38,790 nt of DNA from Candidatus Staskawiczbacteria bacterium RIFCSPHIGHO2_02_FULL_42_22 (GCA_001820175.1 MHOT01000026.1:1-38790); one strand, 5' to 3'; shown: positions 8,041 through 15,614, counted from the stretch's first letter. Notes: a model not told the origin generated them from the sequence alone. Program-made: numbers and translations.

Positions 8041-8162
8041 GGTGTTCTTTCAAAAGAGCATATCGGAGGGCGCCCGTTGTGGTGCCCGAGATCTAGACCC
8101 GTTTGAAATTGCATACAATACCCGCAATTTCAAACGAGGTTGCGCTCTTTTGAAAGAACACC
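8041..8162. repeat. Three-armed inverted-repeat structure
   Basis: A perfect 19-bp outer stem (GGTGTTCTTTCAAAAGAGC and its reverse complement) encloses two hairpins: GGGCGCC with GTGCCC, and a perfect 13-bp stem CGTTTGAAATTGC with an 11-base loop. This makes a three-way junction as DNA cruciform or RNA. No promoter is evident; it may be a palindromic element or a structured transcript between rpsH and rplF. The track ORF across it is not credible. Confidence 0.7.
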
Positions 8163-8175
8163 TGAAGCGCCCCCA

Positions 8176-8565
8176 CTACCAGATTTCCAACATCACCTCT
8201 CCGCCCAACTTGGCTTTCTTTGCCTGGTTATTAGTCATTAAACCCTTCGGCGTTGAAATGATGGAAATTCCAAATCCTCCGCGCACTTTCTTGATTTCCG
8301 TTGCCTTGGTATAAATTCTCTGCCCTGGCTTGGAGACCCTTTTTGCGCCTTCAATGGCCGGAATTCCATTATCATATTTTAATACAATCTTCATGATTCT
8401 GTTTTTATCTTTGGCAATTTTCTTAACATCCTGAACAAAACCCTCTTGTTGCAAAATTAATCCAATTTGGTTTTTCAATTTCGAGAAAGGAATCAAAACC
8501 TCTGGTTTTGCAACCGCTTCGGCATTCCTTATTTGATTTAACATGTCAGTGATTGGATCAGTCAT
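8176..8565 (-). CDS. rpsH: Small ribosomal subunit protein uS8
   Basis: 129 residues, full length. Begins MTDPITDMLNQIRNA and ends GGEVMLEIW, both as expected for the family, with the conserved STPKGLMTNNQAKKAKLGG segment. Binds the central domain of 16S rRNA. Stop TAG. Confidence 0.97.
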   Translation of the reverse strand: MTDPITDMLNQIRNAEAVAKPEVLIPFSKLKNQIGLILQQEGFVQDVKKIAKDKNRIMKIVLKYDNGIPAIEGAKRVSKPGQRIYTKATEIKKVRGGFGISIISTPKGLMTNNQAKKAKLGGEVMLEIW

Positions 8566-8571
8566 TTTTAA

Positions 8572-8657
8572 TGAGAATCTTGAATCTCGTATCTTGAAGC
8601 TTGAATTCTTGATTCAATATTCCATTCAAGATACAAGATACTAGATTCTATATTCAC
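8572..8657. repeat. Intergenic foldback, GAATCTT heptad class
   Basis: GAATCTTGAATCTCGTATCT against AAGATACAAGATACTAGATT; regular 7-bp steps on both arms. Between rpsN and rpsH. Confidence 0.9.
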
Positions 8658-8661
8658 GTTT

Positions 8662-8847
8662 TCACCAACTTGATTTTTTGACTCCTGGTATTTCTCCTTT
8701 ATTGGCCAATTCCCTGAAACAAATTCTGCAAAGTCCGAATTTTCTCATAAAACCATGCCTTCTCCCACACTTAAAACAGCGTCTTTGCAGGCGTGAAGAA
8801 AACTTTGGTTTCATTTTTGCTTTTGCTTCTTGTGATGTCTTAGCCAT
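8662..8847 (-). CDS. rpsN: Small ribosomal subunit protein uS14, zinc type
   Basis: 61 residues with the zinc-ribbon cysteines CFKCG and CRICF, so the type Z form. It ends GVKKSSW followed by TGA, which is the normal end of the family and shows that TGA is read as stop here. The start follows the small hairpin CTTTTACGAAGTAAAAG. Confidence 0.96.
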   Translation of the reverse strand: MAKTSQEAKAKMKPKFSSRLQRRCFKCGRRHGFMRKFGLCRICFRELANKGEIPGVKKSSW

Positions 8848-8865
8848 AATGCTTTTACTTCGTAA

Positions 8866-8941
8866 AAGAAACTCTAAACTCTAAATTCTAATTTCTAAAT
8901 TCTAAAACGGTTTAGGATTTAGAGTTTAGGATTTAGGGTTT
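8866..8941. repeat. Intergenic foldback, CTAAATT heptad class
   Basis: The cleanest example: AAACTCTAAACTCTAAATTC on one side, TTTAGGATTTAGAGTTTAGG on the other, and the loop AAAACGG is itself one heptad. Provides the end (Lys-Pro-stop) of rplE. Confidence 0.93.
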
Positions 8942-9499
8942 ATTTTCTTTCAGTGGGAATCCCATTAACCTGAATAATTCTAATCCTTCTTGGTGGGTTT
9001 TAGCGTTGGTAGATACGGTAACTTCTAAACCGAAAATGGTTTTTTCTTTTTCGATAAAAATTTCGGGGAATGAAATGTGCTCTCGAAAACCAAGATTCAT
9101 ATTACCTCTTTTATCAATCGACGAGGGGTTTAAACCTTGAAAATCCCGAGATCGCGGCAGTGATAAATAAATAAACCGTTCCAAAAAATCCCACATTTTG
9201 TCCTTTCTCAATGTTACCATGGCCGCAATTTGAAGGCCCTCCCGAAGGGCAAACCCCGCAATGGATTTTTTGGAAGCAACTAATCGGGGTTGTTGTCCAG
9301 CAATTAATGCCATATCTGAAAGGATGATATTTTGGACTTTTTCCCGTTCACCCGAAGTTTTATTGACCACTTGCTTACCAAAAGAACTATTCAGGGTAAC
9401 TTTGGTAAGGTGAGGAACCGCCATCGGATTTTTGTAACCGAACTTAACCATCATGGCAGGCACAACTTGTTCGTTATATTTTTTTCGTAAGCTTTCCAT
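8933..9499 (-). CDS. rplE: Large ribosomal subunit protein uL5
   Basis: 188 residues; 5S rRNA-binding protein. MESLRKKYNEQVVPAMM start and the conserved LPRSRDFQGLN and GLEVTVSTNAKTHQEGLEL segments are present. The last residues and TAA are encoded by the AAACCCTAA heptads downstream. Order rplX-rplE-rpsN is standard. Confidence 0.97.
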   Translation of the reverse strand: MESLRKKYNEQVVPAMMVKFGYKNPMAVPHLTKVTLNSSFGKQVVNKTSGEREKVQNIILSDMALIAGQQPRLVASKKSIAGFALREGLQIAAMVTLRKDKMWDFLERFIYLSLPRSRDFQGLNPSSIDKRGNMNLGFREHISFPEIFIEKEKTIFGLEVTVSTNAKTHQEGLELFRLMGFPLKENKP

Positions 9500-9600
9500 T
9501 GTTTTGAATCTTGAATCTAGTATCTTGTATCTTGAATTGAATGTTGAATTCAGAATTCTTTATTCTATTCCAGCTTCCAGATACAAGATACAAGATTCAC
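9497..9600. repeat. Intergenic foldback, GAATCTT heptad class
   Basis: GAATCTTGAATCTAGTATCT against CCAGATACAAGATACAAGAT. Between rplX and rplE. Confidence 0.9.
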
Positions 9601-9601
9601 A

Positions 9602-9907
9602 CTATACTTCTGATTGGCACTTTTTGCAAATTCTGAATTTCTTATTGTCTGTAATTTTATATCCCACTCTAGTTGCTTTACCGCATTTTGGACAAAGGAA
9701 TTTCACATTCGATGCATCCATTGGGGAAGGAACGGGAATTACTTGGCCCTTTTCGCCCTGTTTTTTTGGTTTTATATGTTTCTTTTTTACATTAATTCCC
9801 TCAACCAAAATCTTCTTCTCTTTTGTAAGCGACCTTAAAATCTTGGCAGTTCTGCCTTTATCTTTTCCTGAAATCACTAGCACTGTGTCTCCTTTCTTTA
9901 ATTTCAT
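9602..9907 (-). CDS. rplX: Large ribosomal subunit protein uL24
   Basis: 101 residues with the N-terminal KOW motif (MKLKKGDTVLVISGKDKGR). The C-terminus carries two CxxC pairs (FLCPKCGK and ICKKCQ), a zinc-ribbon variant. Located between rplN and rplE. Confidence 0.95.
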   Translation of the reverse strand: MKLKKGDTVLVISGKDKGRTAKILRSLTKEKKILVEGINVKKKHIKPKKQGEKGQVIPVPSPMDASNVKFLCPKCGKATRVGYKITDNKKFRICKKCQSEV

Positions 9908-9948
9908 ATTCTATTTTCTATTTTCTAATTTCTATTTTCTAGAGCAGT
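9907..9948. repeat. TTCTATT heptads, single arm
   Basis: Five degenerate TTCTATT units between rplN and rplX without a matching inverted arm. The unit also occurs upstream of fusA (22335-22372). Confidence 0.7.
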
Positions 9949-10307
9949 TCTGTGGCCATCATCGCTATTTTATCAAAACCCTTTTCCTTTACTTCTTTTG
10001 CTGCGGGGCCAAATACTCTTCCGCCCTTCGGCAAATTACCTTCTCCTAAAATTACCACAGCGTTATCGTCAAAACGAATATACGAACCATCCTGCCTTTT
10101 AAATTCTTTGCGCTGTCTGATAATTACCGCTTTTACCACCTCGTGTTTTTTTACCAATTTTCTTGGTTCGGCTTTTTTTACGGTTCCTACCACAATATCT
10201 CCCAATTGAGCGTATTTTCGCCTAGTTCCGCCGGGCACATTAATACACTGAAGGATTTTAGCTCCAGAATTATCTGCCACTTTTAACATTGATCTTGGCT
10301 GTATCAT
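9939..10307 (-). CDS. rplN: Large ribosomal subunit protein uL14
   Basis: 122 residues, the standard length. MIQPRSMLKVADNSGAKILQ and the end GFDKIAMMATELL are typical. Between rpsQ and rplX as expected. The stop TAG merges with the TTCTATT repeat. Confidence 0.97.
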   Translation of the reverse strand: MIQPRSMLKVADNSGAKILQCINVPGGTRRKYAQLGDIVVGTVKKAEPRKLVKKHEVVKAVIIRQRKEFKRQDGSYIRFDDNAVVILGEGNLPKGGRVFGPAAKEVKEKGFDKIAMMATELL

Positions 10308-10311
10308 ATCT

Positions 10312-10443
10312 TTGAAATTATTCTAATTAACCTAATTGCTCTAATTATTCTAAATAATGTCTAAATCCTAATTTCTAATTTTGACATTCACTTATTGGGA
10401 TTTGATTAGGTCAATTAGAATAATTAGGTTAATTAGAATAATT
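10312..10443. repeat. Intergenic foldback, CTAATTANN class (period 9)
   Basis: AATTATTCTAATTAACCTAA on one side and TTAGAATAATTAGGTTAATT on the other, stepping by 9 rather than 7 bp. Between rpsQ and rplN. Confidence 0.85.
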
Positions 10444-10675
10444 ACACTTTCCCAATAACCCTAAAATGCTTATCTTTGCTTATTGGGGTGGTTTCTTCGA
10501 TTATTACTTTATCCCCCACCTTATATTCCTTTGCCTCATCATGGGCCTTATATTTTTTATGGGTTTTGTATCTCCTTTTGTATTTTGGATGCTCTTTGAT
10601 GCTTTCCACCTTCACTACCACGGTTTTTTGCATTTTATCGGAAACCACAATTCCGGTTAATTTTTTCTTAGGCAT
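10442..10675 (-). CDS. rpsQ: Small ribosomal subunit protein uS17
   Basis: 77 residues from ATG (MPKKKLTGIVVSDKMQKT); GDKVIIEETTPISKDKHFRV is the conserved C-terminal OB-fold part. The track start MRSKSI is a TTG inside the small hairpin CTTTTGCGAAGCAAAAG and is rejected. Binds the 5' domain of 16S rRNA. Confidence 0.96.
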   Translation of the reverse strand: MPKKKLTGIVVSDKMQKTVVVKVESIKEHPKYKRRYKTHKKYKAHDEAKEYKVGDKVIIEETTPISKDKHFRVIGKV

Positions 10676-10687
10676 AATGCTTTTGCT

Positions 10688-10765
10688 TCGCAAAAGAAAC
10701 TCTAAATTCTAATTTCTAAATTCTAAAACGGTTTAGGATTTAGAGTTTAGGATTTAGGATTTCGC
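10688..10765. repeat. Intergenic foldback, CTAAATT heptad class
   Basis: AAACTCTAAATTCTAATTTC against TTTAGGATTTAGAGTTTAGG with loop AAAACGG. Nearly the same sequence as 8866-8941. Ends rpmC (Lys-Ser-stop). Confidence 0.9.
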
Positions 10766-10942
10766 TTCTCGAATTATGGTTAACATTCTTGCGATTTCTT
10801 TTTTGACCGTATGAATTTCCTTAACATTCTTTAATTGATTAGCGGAAAACTTAAACCGAAGATCGTTCAGTTTTTTTCCATGATCTTGTACCATCTTTTT
10901 TAATTCAGTAATGTCTTTTTTTCGTAATTCTTCTGTCTTCAT
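10754..10942 (-). CDS. rpmC: Large ribosomal subunit protein uL29
   Basis: 62 residues, two-helix protein: MKTEELRKKDITELKKMVQD and the conserved LKNVKEIHTVKKEIARMLTI. Sits between rplP and rpsQ. The last residues and TAA come from the downstream heptads. Confidence 0.94.
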   Translation of the reverse strand: MKTEELRKKDITELKKMVQDHGKKLNDLRFKFSANQLKNVKEIHTVKKEIARMLTIIREAKS

Positions 10943-10943
10943 A

Positions 10944-11064
10944 AAACTTGAATCTTGAATTTAGTATCTTGTAGCTTGAATAGAATAGATGAATTTTGAA
11001 TTTCGTACACATTCACTATTCCACATTCAATTCCAGCTTCAAGATACAAGATTCCAGATTCACA
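10944..11064. repeat. Intergenic foldback, GAATCTT heptad class
   Basis: CTTGAATCTTGAATTTAGTA against TCAAGATACAAGATTCCAGA. Between rplP and rpmC. Confidence 0.88.
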
Positions 11065-11067
11065 CTT

Positions 11068-11484
11068 TTACACCTCGCGTTTAATAAACTTTGTCTTAAT
11101 CGGTAATTTGATACTCGCCCCCTTAAATGCTTCCCGAGCCACTTCCTCCTTCAAGCCGTCGATTTCAAAAATAATCCTTCCTGGTTTTATGGCGTAGACG
11201 TAGTGGTGCACCCCGCCCTTTCCCCCTCCGAGCGGCACCTCTTCTCCCTTTGAAGTTACGGGCTTGTCGGGAAAAATTCTCACCCACAATTTACCTCCCT
11301 TTTTCATATAGCGAATAATATGTCTGCGTGCCGCTTCTAATTGCCGCGCGGTTATCCATTTAGTGCCCATGGCTTTTAATCCAAAACTGCCGAAATTTAA
11401 TTCCGTAGCGCGGGTTTCAACTCCCCTGGTCACTCCTCTGTGCCATTTGCGGTGTTTTACTTTTTTGGGCATCAATAATGTCAT
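11068..11484 (-). CDS. rplP: Large ribosomal subunit protein uL16
   Basis: 138 residues if started at ATG of MTLLMPKKVKHRKWHRG; the inner ATG of MPKKVK is also possible. The upstream part in the track lies in the TTTGACA foldback and was rejected. Conserved: FGSFGLKAM, ITARQLEAARRHIIRYMKKG and GKGGVHHYVYAIKPGRIIFE. Lies between rpsC and rpmC. Confidence 0.95.
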   Translation of the reverse strand: MTLLMPKKVKHRKWHRGVTRGVETRATELNFGSFGLKAMGTKWITARQLEAARRHIIRYMKKGGKLWVRIFPDKPVTSKGEEVPLGGGKGGVHHYVYAIKPGRIIFEIDGLKEEVAREAFKGASIKLPIKTKFIKREV

Positions 11485-11486
11485 AA

Positions 11487-11560
11487 CGAACATTTGACAA
11501 TTAACAATTGACATTTGACTGACACTTTTGGTCAATGGTCAAATGTCAACTGTCAATTGT
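11487..11560. repeat. Intergenic foldback, TTTGACA heptad class
   Basis: CATTTGACAATTAACAATTG against GGTCAAATGTCAACTGTCAA. Between rpsC and rplP. Confidence 0.88.
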
Positions 11561-12264
11561 TATGTAAACTTCTCTCCTTTATAAATCCACACCTTAATTC
11601 CAATAACTCCGTACGTACAATACGCTTCACATTGGGCATAGTCAATATCGGCTCTAATGGTCTGGCGTGGAAGCCGTCCTTGTTTTAACCATTCTTTTCT
11701 GGCAATTTCTACTCCATTCAGTCGCCCCGAGACCTCAATTCTCACCCCCTTTATTTCCGGATTTTGCATCACCCGATCCAATACCATTTTCATCACCTGC
11801 CTAAAAGGAATTCTTTTTTCTAACTGCTGGGCAGCCCATTGAGCGACCAGCATAGCAGAAATCCATGGATTTTTTATTTCTTTAATATCTATTTTTATTT
11901 CCCTTGCTCCGGCCGCCCAGGCCCTGGCCAAGGCGGTTTCCTTTGCCCCTCCTGGTCTTGCCGATGAAAACACTTTATCGTGCATCTTTTTTACAATCAT
12001 TTTTTTTAAGCTTTCTATTCCTTCACCCCCTCGCCCAATAATAAGTCCTGGCCGCGCCGATTCGATGATAATATTTAATTTATTAGCTGAATGTTCTATT
12101 TCTATATTGGAAACCGACGCTTCCACTAAGATTTTTCGCAAAAAATCCTTGATCAAGAAGTCCTCTTCTAGATATCGTGGCATATTGGCACCATAAAAAC
12201 CGCGAACATTCCAGTCCTCTACGCCTTTTATCCTAAATGATTTTGGGTGAACCTTGTGACCCAT
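11560..12264 (-). CDS. rpsC: Small ribosomal subunit protein uS3
   Basis: 234 residues with start MGHKVHPKSFRI, the KH motif (PGLIIGRGGEGIESLKKMI) and the C-terminal domain (GVRIEVSGRLNGVEIARKEW). Part of the mRNA entry channel. It begins right after a small hairpin (TTTTACGAAGTAAAA). Confidence 0.97.
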   Translation of the reverse strand: MGHKVHPKSFRIKGVEDWNVRGFYGANMPRYLEEDFLIKDFLRKILVEASVSNIEIEHSANKLNIIIESARPGLIIGRGGEGIESLKKMIVKKMHDKVFSSARPGGAKETALARAWAAGAREIKIDIKEIKNPWISAMLVAQWAAQQLEKRIPFRQVMKMVLDRVMQNPEIKGVRIEVSGRLNGVEIARKEWLKQGRLPRQTIRADIDYAQCEAYCTYGVIGIKVWIYKGEKFT

Positions 12265-12276
12265 AACTTTTACTTC

Positions 12277-12438
12277 GTAAAAGAAATTCTAAATTCTAAT
12301 AATTACTAGGGAGGGAGGAATGTGAAAAATGCGTTTTTCATATTCCGACCGAGCGACGTAATTATATAAGCAACCGAAGTTACTTCTATTTCTAAATCCT
12401 AAAGCGTTTTAGAATTTAGAGTTTAGGATTTAGAATTT
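12277..12438. repeat. Intergenic foldback, CTAAATT heptad class with extra inner segment
   Basis: AATTCTAAATTCTAA and GTTTAGGATTTAGAATT arms. The centre has an additional inverted pair around GAATGTGAAAAATGCGTTTTTCATATTC. Between rplV and rpsC. Confidence 0.8.
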
Positions 12439-12782
12439 CATTTTTTGGGATTAATTTCACTTATCACTAAAGTAATGTGTGACGTCCGTTTCATGATAGG
12501 ATATGCCCTGCCCCGACTCATGGGGTGCGATCGCTTTAATTTGGGACCTTCATCCACCGTAACCTCGGATATTACCAGATTATCTTCAATTAATTGGTAG
12601 TCATGGACCGCAGATGCTACGGCGCTATTGAGTAGGCGCAATACCGGATCTGCGCTTCGCTTTACGGTAAATTCCAACAAGGCCCTGGCGTCAGCCACGT
12701 TCTTGTTGCGTATTAAATCAATCACTTGACGTGATTTCCGGGGAGCAGTTCTTAAATTTCGTAATACGACTTTTACTTCCAT
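12438..12782 (-). CDS. rplV: Large ribosomal subunit protein uL22
   Basis: 114 residues; lines the exit tunnel. MEVKVVLRNLRTAPRKSRQV at the N-terminus and RAYPIMKRTSHITLVISE near the end are the family marks. Ends with TGA. Between rpsS and rpsC. Confidence 0.96.
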   Translation of the reverse strand: MEVKVVLRNLRTAPRKSRQVIDLIRNKNVADARALLEFTVKRSADPVLRLLNSAVASAVHDYQLIEDNLVISEVTVDEGPKLKRSHPMSRGRAYPIMKRTSHITLVISEINPKK

Positions 12783-12784
12783 AA

Positions 12785-12865
12785 TCTACATTTGACCATT
12801 AACATTTGACATTTGACCGACGGCGAAGTTCTTGGTCAATGGTCACATGTCAATGGTCAATTGTT
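12785..12865. repeat. Intergenic foldback, TTTGACA heptad class
   Basis: CATTTGACCATTAACATTTG against GGTCAATGGTCACATGTCAA, loop with CCGACGGCG. Between rpsS and rplV. Confidence 0.88.
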
Positions 12866-13208
12866 ACTTGGCTTCTGGTTTTTTAACTTCCGCTGCTCCG
12901 GCTACCTTAGCCGCCTGTGAAGCTTCGGCTTGCTGCTCTAATCCTTTTTGCATCTTTCCGCCGTGCCGTGAAAATTTGGTTGAAGGAGAAAATTCGCCCA
13001 ATTTATGCCCCACCATATCTTCGCCTACAAATACCGGTATAAATTCTTTTCCGTTATGAACTCCAAAAGTAAACCCGACCATTTCCGGAGAAATCGTACA
13101 GTGGCGTGCCCAGGTTTTAATAACCACCTTGTCCCCCTTTCTTACCCTAAGAACCTTTTCCATTAATCGGGGATCTACAAACGGACCTTTTTTTAAACTT
13201 CTGCTCAT
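12864..13208 (-). CDS. rpsS: Small ribosomal subunit protein uS19
   Basis: 114 residues. The core ([20 protein letters not shown] to [15 protein letters not shown]) is normal. The tail after residue 90 is an Ala/Glu/Lys-rich extension ([20 protein letters not shown]), longer than the usual 90-95 residues. Between rplB and rplV. Confidence 0.96.
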   Translation of the reverse strand: MSRSLKKGPFVDPRLMEKVLRVRKGDKVVIKTWARHCTISPEMVGFTFGVHNGKEFIPVFVGEDMVGHKLGEFSPSTKFSRHGGKMQKGLEQQAEASQAAKVAGAAEVKKPEAK

Positions 13209-13297
13209 TTAAACATTTGACATTTGACATTTGACATTTGACATAACGAACTGTACGGAACGTTGTCAATTTGTCAATGGTTAATTGTCAATTGTTA
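13208..13297. repeat. Intergenic foldback, TTTGACA heptad class
   Basis: Four perfect ACATTTG units, then a centre with ACGAACTGTACGGAACGTTG, then TGTCAAT-type units in 7-bp steps. Between rplB and rpsS. Confidence 0.92.
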
Positions 13298-14158
13298 CTT
13301 CTTTTTACGTCTTTGTATAATAAATTTATTCGTCCACTTTTTACGATATCTCGTTTTCACTCCCAATGCCGGCAAGCCCCATGGTGTTTTTGGATGCTTC
13401 AATCCAATGGGCTGTCTGCCTTCTCCTCCGCCGTGTGGATGGTCAACGGGGTTCATAGCGCTTCCTCGTACATGCGGCCTCCTTCCCTTCAATCGTGATT
13501 TACCTGCTTTCCCTACCCTATAAAATCTATTTTCCGGATTTGAAACCATTCCAATAGTAGCAAAACATTCACCCTTTACTTTTCGTATTTCACTTGAAGG
13601 CATTTTTATATCAGTAAAACCATGTTCTTGCGCTAATACTTGAGCAGCATTCCCGGCAGATCGTACCAATATTCCCCCTTTTCCCGGCTCAAGTTCAATG
13701 TTGTACACGTTGGTCCCAACCGAAATATTTTTCAACTTCATCCGGTTTCCTGGAGTCAAAGGAGCTGCCTCTGAAAATACCACCGTATCGCCTACTTTTA
13801 ATCCTTGTGGAGCCACAATGTATTGCCTTACTTTACTTTGGCTCGCCGAAGCATTTTGCGAAGGCAGCTCTGAATATTCTATTAATGCAATAAAGCCGGT
13901 TCTATTCGGGTCATATTCAAGAGCGATTACCTTGGCCGGCATGTCCATTTTGGTCTGGGAAAATTCTATGATTCGGTACAACTTTTTTACTCCGCCACCC
14001 TTATGGCGCGTGGTAATTCTACCTGATGCCTTTGACCTTCCAACACTGCGTCTTACGTATTTTACAAGCGATTTTTCTGCACGTTTTTTTGTAAGCAAAG
14101 AAAAATCAATCCCGGTCATCCCTCGCCTCGATGGAGTTGTAGGTTTATAAACTTTCAT
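13295..14158 (-). CDS. rplB: Large ribosomal subunit protein uL2
   Basis: 287 residues, full length. The C-terminal signature AMNPVDHPHGGGEGRQPIG near the peptidyl transferase centre is intact, as is GRITTRHKGGGVKKLYR. Between rplW and rpsS. Confidence 0.98.
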   Translation of the reverse strand: MKVYKPTTPSRRGMTGIDFSLLTKKRAEKSLVKYVRRSVGRSKASGRITTRHKGGGVKKLYRIIEFSQTKMDMPAKVIALEYDPNRTGFIALIEYSELPSQNASASQSKVRQYIVAPQGLKVGDTVVFSEAAPLTPGNRMKLKNISVGTNVYNIELEPGKGGILVRSAGNAAQVLAQEHGFTDIKMPSSEIRKVKGECFATIGMVSNPENRFYRVGKAGKSRLKGRRPHVRGSAMNPVDHPHGGGEGRQPIGLKHPKTPWGLPALGVKTRYRKKWTNKFIIQRRKKK

Positions 14159-14161
14159 AAT

Positions 14162-14278
14162 TTTGGAGTAATCACGAATATACGAATTTGCGTTAATATA
14201 CCAATATACGAATATGTGCCACGCCGCGATTTGTATATTCGTATATTATTTTAGATTTGTATATTCGCGATTACTCCT
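14162..14278. repeat. Intergenic foldback, CGAATATA class (about 8-bp period)
   Basis: TAATCACGAATATACGAATT against TTTGTATATTCGCGATTACT; loop GCCACGCCGCG. Between rplW and rplB. Confidence 0.85.
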
Positions 14279-14694
14279 TAAAATAGTTCTATCTTTTGTC
14301 CTTCTTTAACCGTCACTACGGCTTTGGTGAAGGCCTTTTTAAATCCTTCGGTTCTACCCAAACGTCTTTTTTTACGCGGCGCTTTTATAATATTTACATC
14401 CAGCACATTCACCCCATAAATTCCCTCTACCGATTTTTTTATTTCCGGTTTATTGGTATTGTTGTATACCTTAAAGGTATATTTATTCTTTTCGGCCAAA
14501 TCAGTGGCTTTTTCAGAAATGTGCGGCTCTTTAACAATATTATAAGAAAATCCCTTGCCCGCAGTAGCTTTAGCGGAGGATGATTCTACTTTTACAGTGT
14601 TTTCAACTTTCGGTGTAACTGAAATCTTCGGAGCATTTTTCTCTTTCGCTTTATCTTTTTCCTTTTTTCTTTTTAAAAAATCTAGTAATGCCAT
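14278..14694 (-). CDS. rplW: Large ribosomal subunit protein uL23 with N-terminal extension
   Basis: 138 residues. The L23 domain is residues about 48-138 (NIVKEPHISEKATDLAEKNK to VTVKEGQKIELF). The first 47 residues are a Lys-rich extension. Residues about 38-47 (ESSSAKATAGKG) come from a short GC-rich palindromic insert (14555-14580) like those at 24121 and 27491. Docking site for trigger factor at the tunnel exit. Between rplD and rplB. Confidence 0.95.
   Translation of the reverse strand: MALLDFLKRKKEKDKAKEKNAPKISVTPKVENTVKVESSSAKATAGKGFSYNIVKEPHISEKATDLAEKNKYTFKVYNNTNKPEIKKSVEGIYGVNVLDVNIIKAPRKKRRLGRTEGFKKAFTKAVVTVKEGQKIELF
14555..14580. repeat. Short GC-rich palindrome inside rplW
   Basis: GCCCGCAGTAGCTTTAGCGG resembles GCCTCGCCGAAGCTTTAGCG (24121-24150) and the palindrome in the gene at 27141. 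In rplW it is translated in frame as a linker. Confidence 0.6.
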
Positions 14695-14707
14695 AATTTT
14701 TACAGCG

Positions 14708-14780
14708 TAAAAATAAATCCTAAACTCTAATTTCTAAATTCTAAAACGGTTTAGGATTTAGGGTTTAGGGTTTAGTATTT
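14708..14780. repeat. Intergenic foldback, CTAAATT heptad class
   Basis: CCTAAACTCTAATTTCTAAA against GGTTTAGGATTTAGGGTTTA with centre AAAACGG. Runs into the end of rplD. Confidence 0.9.
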
Positions 14781-15414
14781 ATGATTTGCCACCAAAGGTG
14801 GCTTCTATATCCTTAATTCCATCCTTACTTACCAGCACATACTTATAATTCAATAAATCCACCACATTCAAATTCCGTGCTTCCGATACTCCGGTTTTGG
14901 CAATGTTTCTTGCCACTAAAAATGTCTTTTTATCCGCATTCGGGGAAACAACCAATCTGCTATTTGTTTTAATGGGCAAATTTTTAATAGTCGCAGCCAT
15001 CTCTTTTGTTTTTGCTTCTGGTATTTGCAGTGAATCCACTACCACCAAGAGATTATTTTTCACTTTTTCCGAAAGCACCATATACAAGGCCTTTCTCCTC
15101 ATTTTTACTGGTAACGCTTTGGCATAATTTTTATCATTTCGTGGGCCTCCCGAGACCCCTCCGCCCTTCCAAATTGGGGACCTGGTCGATCCGTGTCGCG
15201 CCCTTCCCGTTCCTTTCTGTCGCCAGGGTTTTCGTCCTCCACCCCGCACTTCTCCTCTGGTTTGGGTATGAGCACCCACTTGCCTTTTGTTTGCAGTTTG
15301 TGAAATCAATACTTGGTGCACCAAATCAGCGTTCATTTTGACGTCAAAAATTTCTGCAGGTAATACTGAGTTTCCTATCACTTCGCCTTTTTGATTATAA
15401 ACATCAACCTTCAT
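14779..15414 (-). CDS. rplD: Large ribosomal subunit protein uL4
   Basis: 211 residues from ATG (MKVDVYNQKGEVIGNSV). The long loop RGEVRGGGRKPWRQKGTGRA that enters the tunnel is intact. The track start 93 bp upstream lies in the ATGGAAC repeat. Between rplC and rplW, although a mini-gene and a 182-bp palindromic element separate it from rplC. Confidence 0.96.
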   Translation of the reverse strand: MKVDVYNQKGEVIGNSVLPAEIFDVKMNADLVHQVLISQTANKRQVGAHTQTRGEVRGGGRKPWRQKGTGRARHGSTRSPIWKGGGVSGGPRNDKNYAKALPVKMRRKALYMVLSEKVKNNLLVVVDSLQIPEAKTKEMAATIKNLPIKTNSRLVVSPNADKKTFLVARNIAKTGVSEARNLNVVDLLNYKYVLVSKDGIKDIEATFGGKS

Positions 15415-15493
15415 GGAACATGGAACATGGAACATGGAACATGGAACAAAACTACGACGTCTTGTTATGTGTTCTATGTTATGTGTTATGTGA
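15414..15493. repeat. Intergenic foldback, ATGGAAC heptad class
   Basis: Four CATGGAA units, centre ACTACGACGTCTTG, then TGTTATG/TGTTCTA units in 7-bp steps. The same class lies in front of the SWIB gene (29809). Confidence 0.9.
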
Positions 15494-15544
15494 CCCCACT
15501 TATCCACCCTCGCGCAAAATTCTTGTAGGAATTTCGCGCGACGG

Positions 15545-15573
15545 TTGACAAATTTAATTTATTGTTATATAGT
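15545..15573 (+). promoter_or_regulatory. Promoter of mini-gene 15615
   Basis: TTGACA, 17 bp, TATAGT; the best promoter match of the window. Confidence 0.75.
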
Positions 15574-15614
15574 GATGCTGTGTTCATTTTTGCTACCACC
15601 CATGGAGCAGCAAT

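Noticed and set aside
8042-8314. Plus-strand ORF of 90 residues
   Set aside because: It consists of the three-armed palindrome and the antisense of rpsH.
8572-8657. Possible CRISPR array
   Set aside because: Units of 7 bp without spacers, arranged as inverted arms; no cas gene in the window.
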